Shown piece after piece: positions 18,301-26,733 of a stretch of 64,000 nucleotides of DNA. The translations under genes were made by a program, and so were the position numbers. The stretch comes from Pseudomonadota bacterium (GTDB lineage: Bacteria > Pseudomonadota > Alphaproteobacteria > JACQOE01). The stretch spans positions 61,477-125,476 of the forward strand of contig JACQOE010000019.1 in NCBI GenBank assembly GCA_016202695.1, in the 5' to 3' direction. The number at the start of each line of letters is the position of its first letter. Positions within the stretch are counted from its first letter, which is position 1. The notes under the pieces are model-generated. The model was not told the DNA's origin. It saw nothing but the letters and a program-made list of their open reading frames with translations, and did not search any database.

Positions 18301-19587
18301 ATGGAACAGAACACTTTACCTGAGCCGCCGGATGTCTCGGCGATCCTCCGCGCCGCCCGTTCGGACCCGGCCGACGTGCCGGCCCTCGTCCAGCGGCTGG
18401 TCGCGGATCACGGCACCTGGCACGCCTCCGCCCTCAATCTCGTGGCCTCCCACAACTGCCTCGGTCCCGTCGCCAAGGCGCTGCTCTCCTCCAGCGTCGC
18501 CGACAACATCCTCTCCGGCGAGCTCGGCGCTCGCAATCACTCGGGCGGGGCCTGGATCGACGACCTGGACACCCTGGTGGTCGAGCTTTGCAAGCGCATC
18601 TTCGGCGCCGTGCGGGTCGAGTACCGGGCGATGAGCGGGGCTCAGGCCAACGGCCTCGCTCTGGCCGCCCTGACCCGCCCCGGCGACACGGTCATGGCCC
18701 TCGCTCGCCGGCACGGCGGGCACCGGACCTACCGCGAGGACGGATACTCGAGCGTGCTCGGAATCCGGCTCCGCGACATCCCTTACGACGAGCGGGCGGA
18801 CGCCATAGATCTGAATCGGCTCGAGGAGGTGGCCCGGCGGGAGCGGCCTAGGCTCCTCATCGTCGGCACCGCCGAGCTTCTCTTCCCCTATCCCCTGAAG
18901 GAGCTGCGGGCGATCGCCGCGGCGGTCGGCGCGCGGCTCTACTACGATGGTGCGCATATCCTCGGCTTGACCGCCGGCGGAGCGTTCCAGGACCCGCTGA
19001 GGGAAGGGGCAGAGATCCTCGTCGGCTCGACGCAAAAGACCCTGGGCGGGCCGATCGGCGGCCTGATCATGACCACCGACGAGGCGGCGGGGGCGGAGAT
19101 CACCCGCCTCACCACCGGACTGGTCTCGAACTATCACAACAACCGTGTCGCCGCCCTGGCTGTGTCGCTCGCCGAGATGGCCCGCTTCGGACGCGCATAT
19201 GCGGCCCAGGTGGTGGACAACGCCCGGGCCCTGGCGACGGCCCTCGACCGCGAGGGCGTTCCGGTCGTCGGCAAGGAGAGGGGCTACACCGCGTCCCACA
19301 TCGTGCTCCTCGACACGACGGCGCTGCCGGTGGGCGAGGCGGCCTTCAAACGCCTCGAGGAGGCCCGCATCCTCACCACTCGCGTGCCGCTGGCGCACAC
19401 CTACCCCGAGCGGCGGGGGATCCGGCTGGGAACGGCCGCGGTCACCCGGCGCGGCATGCGCGAGGAGGCGATGTCGCGGATCGCCACCCTCATCGGGCGC
19501 GTGGTGACGGGCGAGCCGGCCGGGGCCGTGGCCGCGGCGGTGACCGACCTGGTCCGGTCGTATCCCGACGTCAAGTTCTGCTTCTAG
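18301..19587 (+). CDS. SHMT-fold PLP enzyme 1 (divergent serine hydroxymethyltransferase family)
   Basis: This 428-aa fold-type I PLP enzyme belongs to the serine hydroxymethyltransferase family. The Schiff-base lysine is K246 in VGSTQKTLGGPIGG. The PLP-binding Asp and His are D216 and H219 in YYDGAHILGL, a PLP-stacking His is H141 in RHGGHRTY, and the substrate-carboxylate Arg is R375 in GIRLGTAAVTRRG. Key SHMT residues differ: the Glu of the ASEN motif is H51 (LVASHN), the Tyr/Glu pair of the YAEGYPG loop is gone, and the THK motif is TQK. It therefore binds an amino acid, but standard folate-dependent chemistry is doubtful. An aldolase-type or alpha-methyl amino acid activity is possible. 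It lies between HyuB-3 and a TRAP transporter. Confidence 0.82.
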   Translation: MEQNTLPEPPDVSAILRAARSDPADVPALVQRLVADHGTWHASALNLVASHNCLGPVAKALLSSSVADNILSGELGARNHSGGAWIDDLDTLVVELCKRIFGAVRVEYRAMSGAQANGLALAALTRPGDTVMALARRHGGHRTYREDGYSSVLGIRLRDIPYDERADAIDLNRLEEVARRERPRLLIVGTAELLFPYPLKELRAIAAAVGARLYYDGAHILGLTAGGAFQDPLREGAEILVGSTQKTLGGPIGGLIMTTDEAAGAEITRLTTGLVSNYHNNRVAALAVSLAEMARFGRAYAAQVVDNARALATALDREGVPVVGKERGYTASHIVLLDTTALPVGEAAFKRLEEARILTTRVPLAHTYPERRGIRLGTAAVTRRGMREEAMSRIATLIGRVVTGEPAGAVAAAVTDLVRSYPDVKFCF

Positions 19588-19588
19588 G

Positions 19589-20161
19589 GTGGCTCGCGTG
19601 CCGCGCCCGCTGTCATCGCTCGCAAGAGGCGCCGATCGGCTTCTCGGCGTCGTGGTCGGAGCCGCCGCCGTGGTCTCGGGGGCGGCGATCTTCGTGATGG
19701 CCGTGCTCATGGCCGTCAACGTGATCTCGCGCCAGGTGTTCGAGCACCCCTTCCTCGACACGGTCCTGTTGGGCGAGCTTTCGGTGGTGGTACTGACCTA
19801 CCTGGGCCTCGCCTGGGTGTACCGCCTCGGCGGGCACGTGGCGGTGCGGATCCTGGTCGAGCGCTTGGCTTGGCGAACCCGCCTGTGGGTCGAGGTCGCC
19901 GGTCTCTCGGTGTCGCTGGCCGGGCTGGCGGTCGCGATCTACGAGACCTGGGTCTTCGCCTATGCCTCGCTGGTCCTGGGAGAGCGCCTGAGGGGCATAT
20001 TCCGGGTGGACGCCTTCCCCTTCCACGTGCTGATGCCGGTCGGACTGTCGCTCTTGAGCCTGGAGATCGTCCGCACCATCCTCGTCGACCTGATCGCCCT
20101 GGCGCAGGACAAGCCCGAGCTCGCGAGGTCCGCGCGCCCCCCCGACGACGACACCGGCTGA
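19589..20161 (+). CDS. dctQ: TRAP transporter small permease subunit (DctQ family)
   Basis: This 190-aa membrane protein has the four hydrophobic segments of DctQ proteins: about residues 16-40, 52-70, 90-110 and 135-155. It also has the family motif VNVISRQVFEHPFLDTVLLG-like in the first loop and GGHVAVRILVERL. The GTG start lies one base after the stop of the SHMT-fold gene, so translation is coupled. With DctM and the binding protein downstream it completes a sodium-driven uptake system in the inner membrane for an organic acid-like solute. The acidic tail DKPELARS...DDDTG is cytoplasmic and not conserved. Confidence 0.9.
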   Translation: MARVPRPLSSLARGADRLLGVVVGAAAVVSGAAIFVMAVLMAVNVISRQVFEHPFLDTVLLGELSVVVLTYLGLAWVYRLGGHVAVRILVERLAWRTRLWVEVAGLSVSLAGLAVAIYETWVFAYASLVLGERLRGIFRVDAFPFHVLMPVGLSLLSLEIVRTILVDLIALAQDKPELARSARPPDDDTG

Positions 20162-20171
20162 GGGCGGAGCC

Positions 20172-21485
20172 ATGGACCTTGGGGTGCTGACGTTCATCCT
20201 GATCGGGAGCCTCCTCGTCCTTCTCGGCTCCGGCATTCCCGTGGCCTTCGCCCTGCTCGTGTCCGGGGTCTTGGCATTCTGGCTGGGGGCCGGCGCCCAG
20301 GGTCTTCGGTTCATCGGCACCGTGTTCTGGAACAAGACCTTCAGCTTCGAGTTCCTGGCCGCGCCCCTGTTCGTGTACATGGGTTTCCTGCTCCAGCAGT
20401 CGGGCCTGGTCGCGGCGATGTTCCGCACCATCAACCTGTGGCTGGGGCGGCTTCCGGGCTCGCTCGGGGTGGTGGCCCTGGCGGCCTCCGCCGTGTTCGC
20501 GGCGATGAGCGGATCGGGCGCCGCCGCCGCCGCCGCGCTGGGATCGGTCATGGCCCCCGAAATCCGTCGCTACGGGTTCGACACGCGCCTCATCCTGGGA
20601 TGCCTGAACGGCGGCGCCTCCCTGGCTCCGCTCATTCCCCCCAGCATCGCCCTCATCGTCTACTCGACGCTGACCGACACGCCGATCACGCGGTTGTTCG
20701 CCGCCGGCCTGTTCCCGGGCCTGCTCATGGCGGCGTTCATGGGCCTGTACGTGACCGCCCTCAGCGTCTTCAAGCCGCACTTGGCGCCCCGCCCGCCCGC
20801 GGTCGCCTCCTGGGGCGAGCGCCTGTCGTCGCTGTCGGTCGCCCCGGTGATCGGGGTGGTGGTGTTCATCGTCCTCGGTGGCATCTTCCTCGGCTGGTTC
20901 ACGCCCAGCGAATCCGCCGCGGTCGGCGTGGTGGTGGCCATCGCCGTGCTCGGTCTCTACCGCGGCCTCAACCATCCGCGGGAGATCGTGCTCGCGGTCT
21001 TTCGCGGGTCTCGCGAGGCCGCCCTGGTGGCGGTCTTCATCATGGCCCTGATCGTCGGCGGGTCGGTCTACTCCAACGTCCTGAACTTCCTCGGCGTGCC
21101 GCAGATGGTGACCGAGGGCATCCGGGCGGCGGGGCTGGGGAAGCTCGAGTTTCTCCTGCTTCTGAGCGTCGTTCTCTTCGTGATGGGCATGTTTATCGAC
21201 GCCATAACCATGCAGGTGCTGACGGTTCCCTTCGTGCTTCCGGCGCTCGACGCGATGGGCATAGACCTGATCTGGTTCGGCATCTTCCTGGTGTTCTGGA
21301 TCGAGATCGGGACCTTCACTCCGCCTTACGGCCTGCACCTGTTTGTCCTGCAGGGGGTGATGAAGGCGTCGTACTCCGACGCCGTGATCGGCGCCCTCCC
21401 GTTCGTTCCGATCTGGATCCTGGGCATCGTCCTCCTGTACGTGTTCCCCGACCTTGCCCTCTGGCTGCCGTCCCAACTGTTCTGA
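20172..21485 (+). CDS. dctM: TRAP transporter large permease subunit (DctM family)
   Basis: This 437-aa integral membrane protein of the DctM/ion-transporter superfamily has many hydrophobic helices. Conserved stretches include SGIPVAFALLVSG near residue 22, AAPLFVYMGFLLQQSGL, SAVFAAMSGSGAAAAAALG near 110 and LIPPSIALIVYS near 155. FTPSESAAVGVVVAI comes near 245, and EIGTFTPPYGLHLFVLQGV near 385. It starts 10 bases after the DctQ stop. It is the channel-forming subunit that moves the solute delivered by the periplasmic binding protein with sodium. Linkage to HyuAB and SHMT-fold genes suggests that the transported compound feeds those enzymes. Confidence 0.92.
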   Translation: MDLGVLTFILIGSLLVLLGSGIPVAFALLVSGVLAFWLGAGAQGLRFIGTVFWNKTFSFEFLAAPLFVYMGFLLQQSGLVAAMFRTINLWLGRLPGSLGVVALAASAVFAAMSGSGAAAAAALGSVMAPEIRRYGFDTRLILGCLNGGASLAPLIPPSIALIVYSTLTDTPITRLFAAGLFPGLLMAAFMGLYVTALSVFKPHLAPRPPAVASWGERLSSLSVAPVIGVVVFIVLGGIFLGWFTPSESAAVGVVVAIAVLGLYRGLNHPREIVLAVFRGSREAALVAVFIMALIVGGSVYSNVLNFLGVPQMVTEGIRAAGLGKLEFLLLLSVVLFVMGMFIDAITMQVLTVPFVLPALDAMGIDLIWFGIFLVFWIEIGTFTPPYGLHLFVLQGVMKASYSDAVIGALPFVPIWILGIVLLYVFPDLALWLPSQLF

Positions 21486-21658
21486 GCCGGGGGTGGCGAG
21501 CGAACATGCTTGACTCCTCAGTCATGGTGATTTCAAGCTCGAATGAAAGCCCTTCTGCATCGTCTCGAGTTCAGGTCCGGTACCGGCGACGATAGGGCCG
21601 ATCCGGCGGATTCGAATGCGTTAAGAGGCCGTTCAACAAACAAAGGGAGGTACCAAAG

Positions 21659-22711
21659 ATGTTAAACACCCGAAACGTGGCGTCCGCCATCGCCGCCCTC
21701 GGCTTGGTCGCCCTGGGCGCGGATCTGTCGGCGGCGTCCGGCGCCGTCGAAGTCGCCCAGGCGCCAAGCCGCGTGTACAACTGGCGCATGCCGACGAGCC
21801 TGGGGGCGAAGGATCCCTACATCGTCAGGCAGGCGACGATGATCGCGCGCATCAAAGAGCGCACCCGTGGGGCGGTCAACATCACCATGTACCCCAGCGA
21901 TGCGCTGATGAAGCCCAACGACGTGCCCAAGGCGGTCAGCACCGGCACGGTGGAAATGGATTCCGTCGGGATGGTGTTTTACGGCGGGGTGAGCGACCTC
22001 GCCGCGATCCTGGTCCCGGGCTTCGTCGGCACCTCCACCGCCCACGCGCTGCGGGTGGTGCAGCCGGGCAGCGAGGGCCGCAAGATACTCGATCAGCACT
22101 TCGCCGAGAAAAACATTAAGGCCCTTGCCTTCTGGGACCAAGCCGACATCGGCTTTGCGTCGTACCGGCCGCTCAACACGGTGGAGTCGTTCAAGGGCAA
22201 GAAGCTGCGGGTCTCCAACGAGATCGCCGCCGAGGTGCTGCGCGCGCTCGGGGCCGAGCCGACGGTGATGGGGGGCGCCGAAGCCGTGGATGCCATGAGG
22301 CGGAAGATCATCGAGGGGTCGACCTGCCATCCGACTTGCATCATCAGCCGCGGCTATCTCGACTTCGCCGAGTCCTACACCCCCTGGACGGTGGTGCCCA
22401 ACCTGGGCTGGCTGACCGTCAACGTGAACGCATGGAACAGCCTGCCCGCGGATTTTCAGAAGATCATCCAGGAGGAGGCGGACGCCGCCGCCAAGGATCA
22501 GACCGAACTGGTGGCTACGATCCAGGGACAGACCATGTGGACTCTGGCCATCGAGCACGGGATTTCGCTCCACGCCATCCGGCCGGCGGAAGCGGCGAAG
22601 CTGCGGGCGATCGCCAAGCCGATCTTCGACGATTTCGTCAAGAAGGCGAGGCCCCAGCCGCAGGCCACGCGCGTGGCCGAGCTTCTGATGCAGGCGGCGG
22701 AGAAGCGTTAG
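21659..22711 (+). CDS. dctP: TRAP transporter solute-binding protein (DctP family)
   Basis: This 350-aa periplasmic binding protein has a signal peptide ending near residue 36 (AASGAVEVAQA). The core carries IKERTRGAVNITMYPSD, VPKAVSTGTVEMDSVG, SFKGKKLRVSNEIAAEVLRA and MRRKIIEGSTCHPT at the position of the ligand-loop of DctP proteins. The usual carboxylate-binding arginine region is present (KKLRV). The start is fixed by AAAGGGAGGTACC. A 173-base gap separates it from DctM; the binding protein is often expressed in excess of the permease, so a separate promoter in that gap is plausible but I could not identify one. Substrate is unknown. Confidence 0.9.
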   Translation: MLNTRNVASAIAALGLVALGADLSAASGAVEVAQAPSRVYNWRMPTSLGAKDPYIVRQATMIARIKERTRGAVNITMYPSDALMKPNDVPKAVSTGTVEMDSVGMVFYGGVSDLAAILVPGFVGTSTAHALRVVQPGSEGRKILDQHFAEKNIKALAFWDQADIGFASYRPLNTVESFKGKKLRVSNEIAAEVLRALGAEPTVMGGAEAVDAMRRKIIEGSTCHPTCIISRGYLDFAESYTPWTVVPNLGWLTVNVNAWNSLPADFQKIIQEEADAAAKDQTELVATIQGQTMWTLAIEHGISLHAIRPAEAAKLRAIAKPIFDDFVKKARPQPQATRVAELLMQAAEKR

Positions 22712-22929
22712 GTCGCGGCGCGTTCCCGCGGCGCGTCCGCCCCAGCGGCCTCGCGGCTGTGCGGCCCGGGACCCGGCCGGGGCGGAGGCCGTCGGGCGCA
22801 ATCCCAGTCAGGCGCGGGCCCCCAGGGCGGGCGTGCGGCCACGGCGGCGACGGTTGGGCGGCCGTGTCGGCCGGGGCGGCGCGACCGCCCCGCGCCGCCG
22901 CCCGACAAAACGAGCCTGGGAGGAACGTC

Positions 22930-23769
22930 ATGTGGAAGGGTCGAATATTGGCGAGCGACGAGCGGGTCGGAGACGAGGGCGACGGCGTCCTGTATGCGAG
23001 CGGCGCCAAGGCCCCGATCGTCTCCGTCACTCGGATCGAAGGCGTGCGCCTCGATAGACCCGTCGAGACCAAGATCTTGATGCCCGGGCCCAAGGCGTCG
23101 TTCTACGAGCAGCGCCTGGAGAAGGGCCAGACGCTGCCGCCGCTCCGCTACGCCCACGACGTGGTCTGCTGCCTGGTCCGCGGCCGCATGCGCGTGACCC
23201 TGGCCGGCGAAACCTACGAGGCCGCGCCCAGGGACACGTGGAGCGCGGCCCCGGGCGCCGAGATCGCGATCGAGGCCCTCGACGAGTGTGTCCTGGTCGA
23301 GTGGATGTCTCCGCCGCACCTCGTATCGGGGACACGGCTCCTCACCTGGGGCGCGGCGCCCCACTGTTCCTCCCACATCTTCTCGCGCTGGGAGGAGCAG
23401 GAGGAGATGCGCATGGAGCGAGTCGAGGGCGGGACCGAGTTCGGGCCGCCGGGGAAGGACATCCGCCAGTTCTTCAAGGTGCTGGTTCCGGGGCCGGCGG
23501 TGGGGCTGATCTGGATCACCCACCTCCGCGGCAAGGTCGCCAACCACATGCACTACCACCATTTCCTTTGCTACCTCATCAAAGGCAAGATGCGCGAGAA
23601 GTTCGGCGGCACGCAGGAGCACATCTGCCTTCCCGGAGACATCTGGTCGACGCAGGCCGGCGCGCAGCATTACACCGAGGCGCTCGACGACAACGAGCTG
23701 CTGGAGTTCAAGTGGCCGGCCCCCATGCTGTGGAAGGGCATCATCCACTCCTGGGAGAACCGTTGGTAG
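22930..23769 (+). CDS. Bicupin-domain protein
   Basis: This 279-aa protein has two cupin halves. The N-terminal half (about residues 45-130) has GQTLPPLRYAHDVVCCLVRG and a following glycine-rich beta segment. It lacks the usual His cluster. The C-terminal half (about 180-265) has the metal-binding pattern NHMHYHHFLCYLIKGKM and later CLPGDIWSTQAGAQHY, with H-x-H-x-H-type ligands. The start follows GGGAGGAACGTC. A 218-base GC-rich gap with nothing recognisable separates it from the TRAP binding protein. Cupins are diverse, including dioxygenases, isomerases, sugar- or acid-binding sensors and ureidoglycolate-type lyases. Context suggests an enzyme acting on the imported compound, but no function can be assigned. 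Confidence 0.75.
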   Translation: MWKGRILASDERVGDEGDGVLYASGAKAPIVSVTRIEGVRLDRPVETKILMPGPKASFYEQRLEKGQTLPPLRYAHDVVCCLVRGRMRVTLAGETYEAAPRDTWSAAPGAEIAIEALDECVLVEWMSPPHLVSGTRLLTWGAAPHCSSHIFSRWEEQEEMRMERVEGGTEFGPPGKDIRQFFKVLVPGPAVGLIWITHLRGKVANHMHYHHFLCYLIKGKMREKFGGTQEHICLPGDIWSTQAGAQHYTEALDDNELLEFKWPAPMLWKGIIHSWENRW

Positions 23770-23797
23770 CCGCGCGAGGCCGAGGGAGGTCACGGAC

Positions 23798-24583
23798 GTG
23801 AACAAGCTGCTCGAAAAGATCGGCGCCGGCAGTTTGGCGCTCGGCTGCCAGGCGCAAGACTCCGACACCGTCGAGATGCTGGCCTACTGCGGGGTCGATT
23901 TCATCTGGGCCGACATGATGTGGGGCAACCTCGACTGGTCCGCCGCCGGCGAGATCGCCCGGGCCTGCAAGGCGGCCAACATCGGCTGCCTGGTGCGCGC
24001 CCAGGCCGAGCCGTGGCTGCCGGGGGTCGACAAGCGGGCCATCGCCGACTGCCATCGCATCCTCACCCTCGGCGTCACCGGGGCGGTTCTCTCGGTGTCG
24101 GGCATCGAGGAGGTCAGGCTGCTGGTGGAGGTGTCTAAGGACTGGCATCGCAGCCCCCATGTCCACCCCTTCACCAAAGAGAACTACCAGGACTACAAGC
24201 GGCAGGTCCTGGCGGAAACCCTGTCGATCCCGCTTATCGAGGAAGCCGAGCTGTTCGGCAACATCGAGCAGGTTCTCGACGTCGAGGGGCTGAGGGCGGT
24301 GTGGCTGGGAATGTCTGACCTGTCGCGGGAGTTGGGGCATGCGTTCGACTACGAGCATCCGGTGGTGTGGGCGGCGGTGGAGCGCACGGTCGAACTGGCG
24401 CGCAGGCGGGGCATCGTCGTCGTCGCCAACGTCGGCTGGGAGTCGCCGACCGTCGAGGCGCAGATCGGGCGCATCCTGCGCCTGTGGGAGCACGGCGTCG
24501 GGGTCGTCTCGATGCAGCACATCGTGCAGCCGATCTACCAGCACATCATCGGCACCGCGCGAGCTCGCAGCCGGAAGCCCTAG
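23798..24583 (+). CDS. HpcH/HpaI aldolase-family protein with altered active site
   Basis: This 261-aa TIM-barrel protein is in the HpcH/HpaI class II aldolase and citrate-lyase-like family. It retains the substrate-carboxylate Arg (R67 in GCLVRAQ). The metal ligands are present as E148 or E149 in PLIEEAE and D174 in LGMSDLSRELG. Where family aldolases have D-G-E-H, with the catalytic His, this protein reads D39-M-M-W42, so the base His is missing. The GTG start follows GGGAGGTCACGGAC, 28 bases after the bicupin. It may be a lyase with different acid-base chemistry or a non-aldolase; the neighbourhood suggests cleavage of a hydroxy acid made by the HyuAB/PLP genes. Confidence 0.78.
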   Translation: MNKLLEKIGAGSLALGCQAQDSDTVEMLAYCGVDFIWADMMWGNLDWSAAGEIARACKAANIGCLVRAQAEPWLPGVDKRAIADCHRILTLGVTGAVLSVSGIEEVRLLVEVSKDWHRSPHVHPFTKENYQDYKRQVLAETLSIPLIEEAELFGNIEQVLDVEGLRAVWLGMSDLSRELGHAFDYEHPVVWAAVERTVELARRRGIVVVANVGWESPTVEAQIGRILRLWEHGVGVVSMQHIVQPIYQHIIGTARARSRKP

Positions 24584-24664
24584 CCGCGGCGGCCGCTCGA
24601 GCGAGCGGGGGGGCGCAGCGGCGCCACCCCATGTTCGGGCCGTTCGTTGCCAGGGAAACTTGCT

Positions 24665-26707
24665 GTGAGCGGCGTCGAGCTTGACCCCGTTACCGTCGAG
24701 ATCATCCAGAACGCCCTCGTGAGTTTCATCCGCGAGATGCGCGGAGCGATCATCCGCACCGCGTTCGGGCCGATCATCTGGGAGACGCATGACTTCTCGT
24801 GCGGGCTCCTGGCTCCCGACGGGGAACTGGTGGCGCTCTCCGAGGACAATCCCGTGCACATCGTCCCGACCATGTACTCGGTGCCGGCGGTGCGGGAACG
24901 GTTCGCCGACGCCATCGCGCCCGGGGATGTCTTCGTCCTCAACGATCCTTATCGCCTCGGCACCCACGCCAACGACGTCGCCCACCTGTACCCGTTCTTC
25001 GTCGAGGATCGCCTTGTCTTCTGGATCGTGGTCCGGGTCCACTACCCGGACGTGGGCGGCATGGCGGCGGGCAGCATCACGCCCGACGCCAGGGAGATCT
25101 ATCAGGAAGGGCTTTTCCTGCCGCCGATCAAGGTTTACGAGGGCGGCCGGCTGAACGAAGCCTTCATGGACCTGTTTCTCGCCAATGTGCGGGTCCCCGA
25201 GGAGCGCCGCGGCGACTTCATGGCGGTGATGGGCGCCTTCTGGACCGCCGACAAGCGGCTCCGCGAAATCCTCGGCAGCTTCGGCCTCGAGCGCATCACC
25301 CAGGCCCATCAGGTGACGCGCAACCGCGCCCAGCGGCGCATGCAGGAGGCCATTACCGGGCTGCCGGAGGGCGCCTACAGCTACGAGCTGAACCTGGACT
25401 CCAACGGCGTCTCTCCCGGCTGGGTGCCGCTGCGGGTGACCCTCGTCGTCGGCCACCGGCCCGAGCCCGCGCTCACGCTCGACTTCGGCGACAGCGCCCC
25501 GGTCACGCCGGGACCGATGAACGGCGCGCCGGCGACCGCGGCCTGCGCCGCCTTCACCGCCGTCAAGGCGGTCCTGGACCCCCATTCGCAAACCAACGGC
25601 GGCTCGTTCCGGCCGCTCCGCATCGTCACCAGGCCGGGAACCATCTTCGAGGCGCGGCGCCCGGCGGCGATGTGCGGGTCGCTCGACCTCGGTTACCGGG
25701 TCATGGAGTTGGTGATGGGGGTGCTGGGATCGATCCGGCCCGAGGACGCGGTGGGCGATCACAGCTCGCCGTCGCACCTCTACCTGCCGGGATGGGACCC
25801 CATAAGGGAGCGCCAGTACGTCTTCTACGAGCTGCCGATCGGCGGCACCGGCGCGGTCGCGGATCATGACGGCAGCGACGCGGTCGCCGGCTTCGAGCGG
25901 GGCGACTTCGCCCGCATCAGCTCGATGGAGATCTGGGAGCATCAGGTGCCGTTCTTCGCGGTCGAGAACGCGCTGCTCCCCGACAGCGGCGGCCCCGGCA
26001 GGTTCCGGGGCGGGTTGGGGATGCGCCGGAGCTGGCGCCTCCTGGCGGAGACGAGCTCGGTGAGCGACCTCTCCGAGCCATGCCTGGTGCCCGGCTACGG
26101 GGTGCTGGGCGGCTACGGCGGCGCGCCGAGTACCTGCCGGGTTCGCCGCGGCACGGAGGTGATCTGGCCGGGAGGGGTGGCCCGCACCGGCAAGGCGACC
26201 AAGTTCCCGCTCCGGCAGGGGGACGTGGTCGAGTTCGACAAGTGGGGGGGCGGCGGCTACGGCGACCCGCTGGAACGCGACCCCGAGCGCGTGCTCGCCG
26301 ACCTCGAGGAGGGCTTCATCTCGAGCGAGTCCGCGTTCGCCGTCTACGGCGTCGTCATCCGCGACGGCGCGGTCGATGCCTCGCAAACCGTGGCGCGCCG
26401 CCGCGACCTCCTCGCCGAGCGGGTTTTCGTCCTGGTTGACGCTGGGGAGCAGGACACGGTCGATGGCGGCACCCGCCTGTGGGAGATCGGCCCCGCCCTG
26501 GCCGAGCGCCTGCGGGTGGCGGACCGGGAGGTCCTCGAGTGCATCCACTCGGGCCGCGCCCCCCTCCGCGGGCTGGCCCGAATCCGGCCCGGACTCCCCC
26601 CGGACCGGCTTGCCATCGGCCCCGTGGGCCGGACCGCCCTGGGGGCACAGCGGGGAGACGAGGTCTGGCTCCGCAAGGTGCCCGGTGTGCTCTATCCAGA
26701 GGGGTGA
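24665..26707 (+). CDS. hyuB: Hydantoinase B/oxoprolinase-family subunit with C-terminal extension (HyuB-4)
   Basis: This HyuB of about 680 aa is strikingly like HyuB-2: VEIIQNALVSFIREMRGAII, RTAFGPIIWETHDFSCGL, LNDPYRLGTHANDVAHLYP and MAAGSITPDAREIYQEG. It shares the extra C-terminal domain beyond the WGGGGYGDPLERD motif, with VLECIHSGRAPLRGLARI and GDEVWLRKV. The GTG at 24665 matches the family start; an upstream TTG is possible. Its HyuA partner is not adjacent but is probably HyuA-4, which lies beyond the second SHMT-fold gene. This B / PLP enzyme / A order is unusual, because HyuA and HyuB normally touch. Confidence 0.88.
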   Translation: MSGVELDPVTVEIIQNALVSFIREMRGAIIRTAFGPIIWETHDFSCGLLAPDGELVALSEDNPVHIVPTMYSVPAVRERFADAIAPGDVFVLNDPYRLGTHANDVAHLYPFFVEDRLVFWIVVRVHYPDVGGMAAGSITPDAREIYQEGLFLPPIKVYEGGRLNEAFMDLFLANVRVPEERRGDFMAVMGAFWTADKRLREILGSFGLERITQAHQVTRNRAQRRMQEAITGLPEGAYSYELNLDSNGVSPGWVPLRVTLVVGHRPEPALTLDFGDSAPVTPGPMNGAPATAACAAFTAVKAVLDPHSQTNGGSFRPLRIVTRPGTIFEARRPAAMCGSLDLGYRVMELVMGVLGSIRPEDAVGDHSSPSHLYLPGWDPIRERQYVFYELPIGGTGAVADHDGSDAVAGFERGDFARISSMEIWEHQVPFFAVENALLPDSGGPGRFRGGLGMRRSWRLLAETSSVSDLSEPCLVPGYGVLGGYGGAPSTCRVRRGTEVIWPGGVARTGKATKFPLRQGDVVEFDKWGGGGYGDPLERDPERVLADLEEGFISSESAFAVYGVVIRDGAVDASQTVARRRDLLAERVFVLVDAGEQDTVDGGTRLWEIGPALAERLRVADREVLECIHSGRAPLRGLARIRPGLPPDRLAIGPVGRTALGAQRGDEVWLRKVPGVLYPEG

Positions 26708-26733
26708 GCGGGGATTTGGCGTGGAGGCACGGC

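Noticed and set aside
18301..19587. Annotation as a normal glyA serine hydroxymethyltransferase
   Set aside because: Several SHMT catalytic residues are replaced and the neighbours are catabolic, so a generic glyA label would mislead.
23741..26548. Minus-strand frame of about 930 codons opposite HpcH/HpaI and HyuB-4
   Set aside because: Its sequence is compositionally biased and follows the antisense of two conserved genes, so it is not a real gene.
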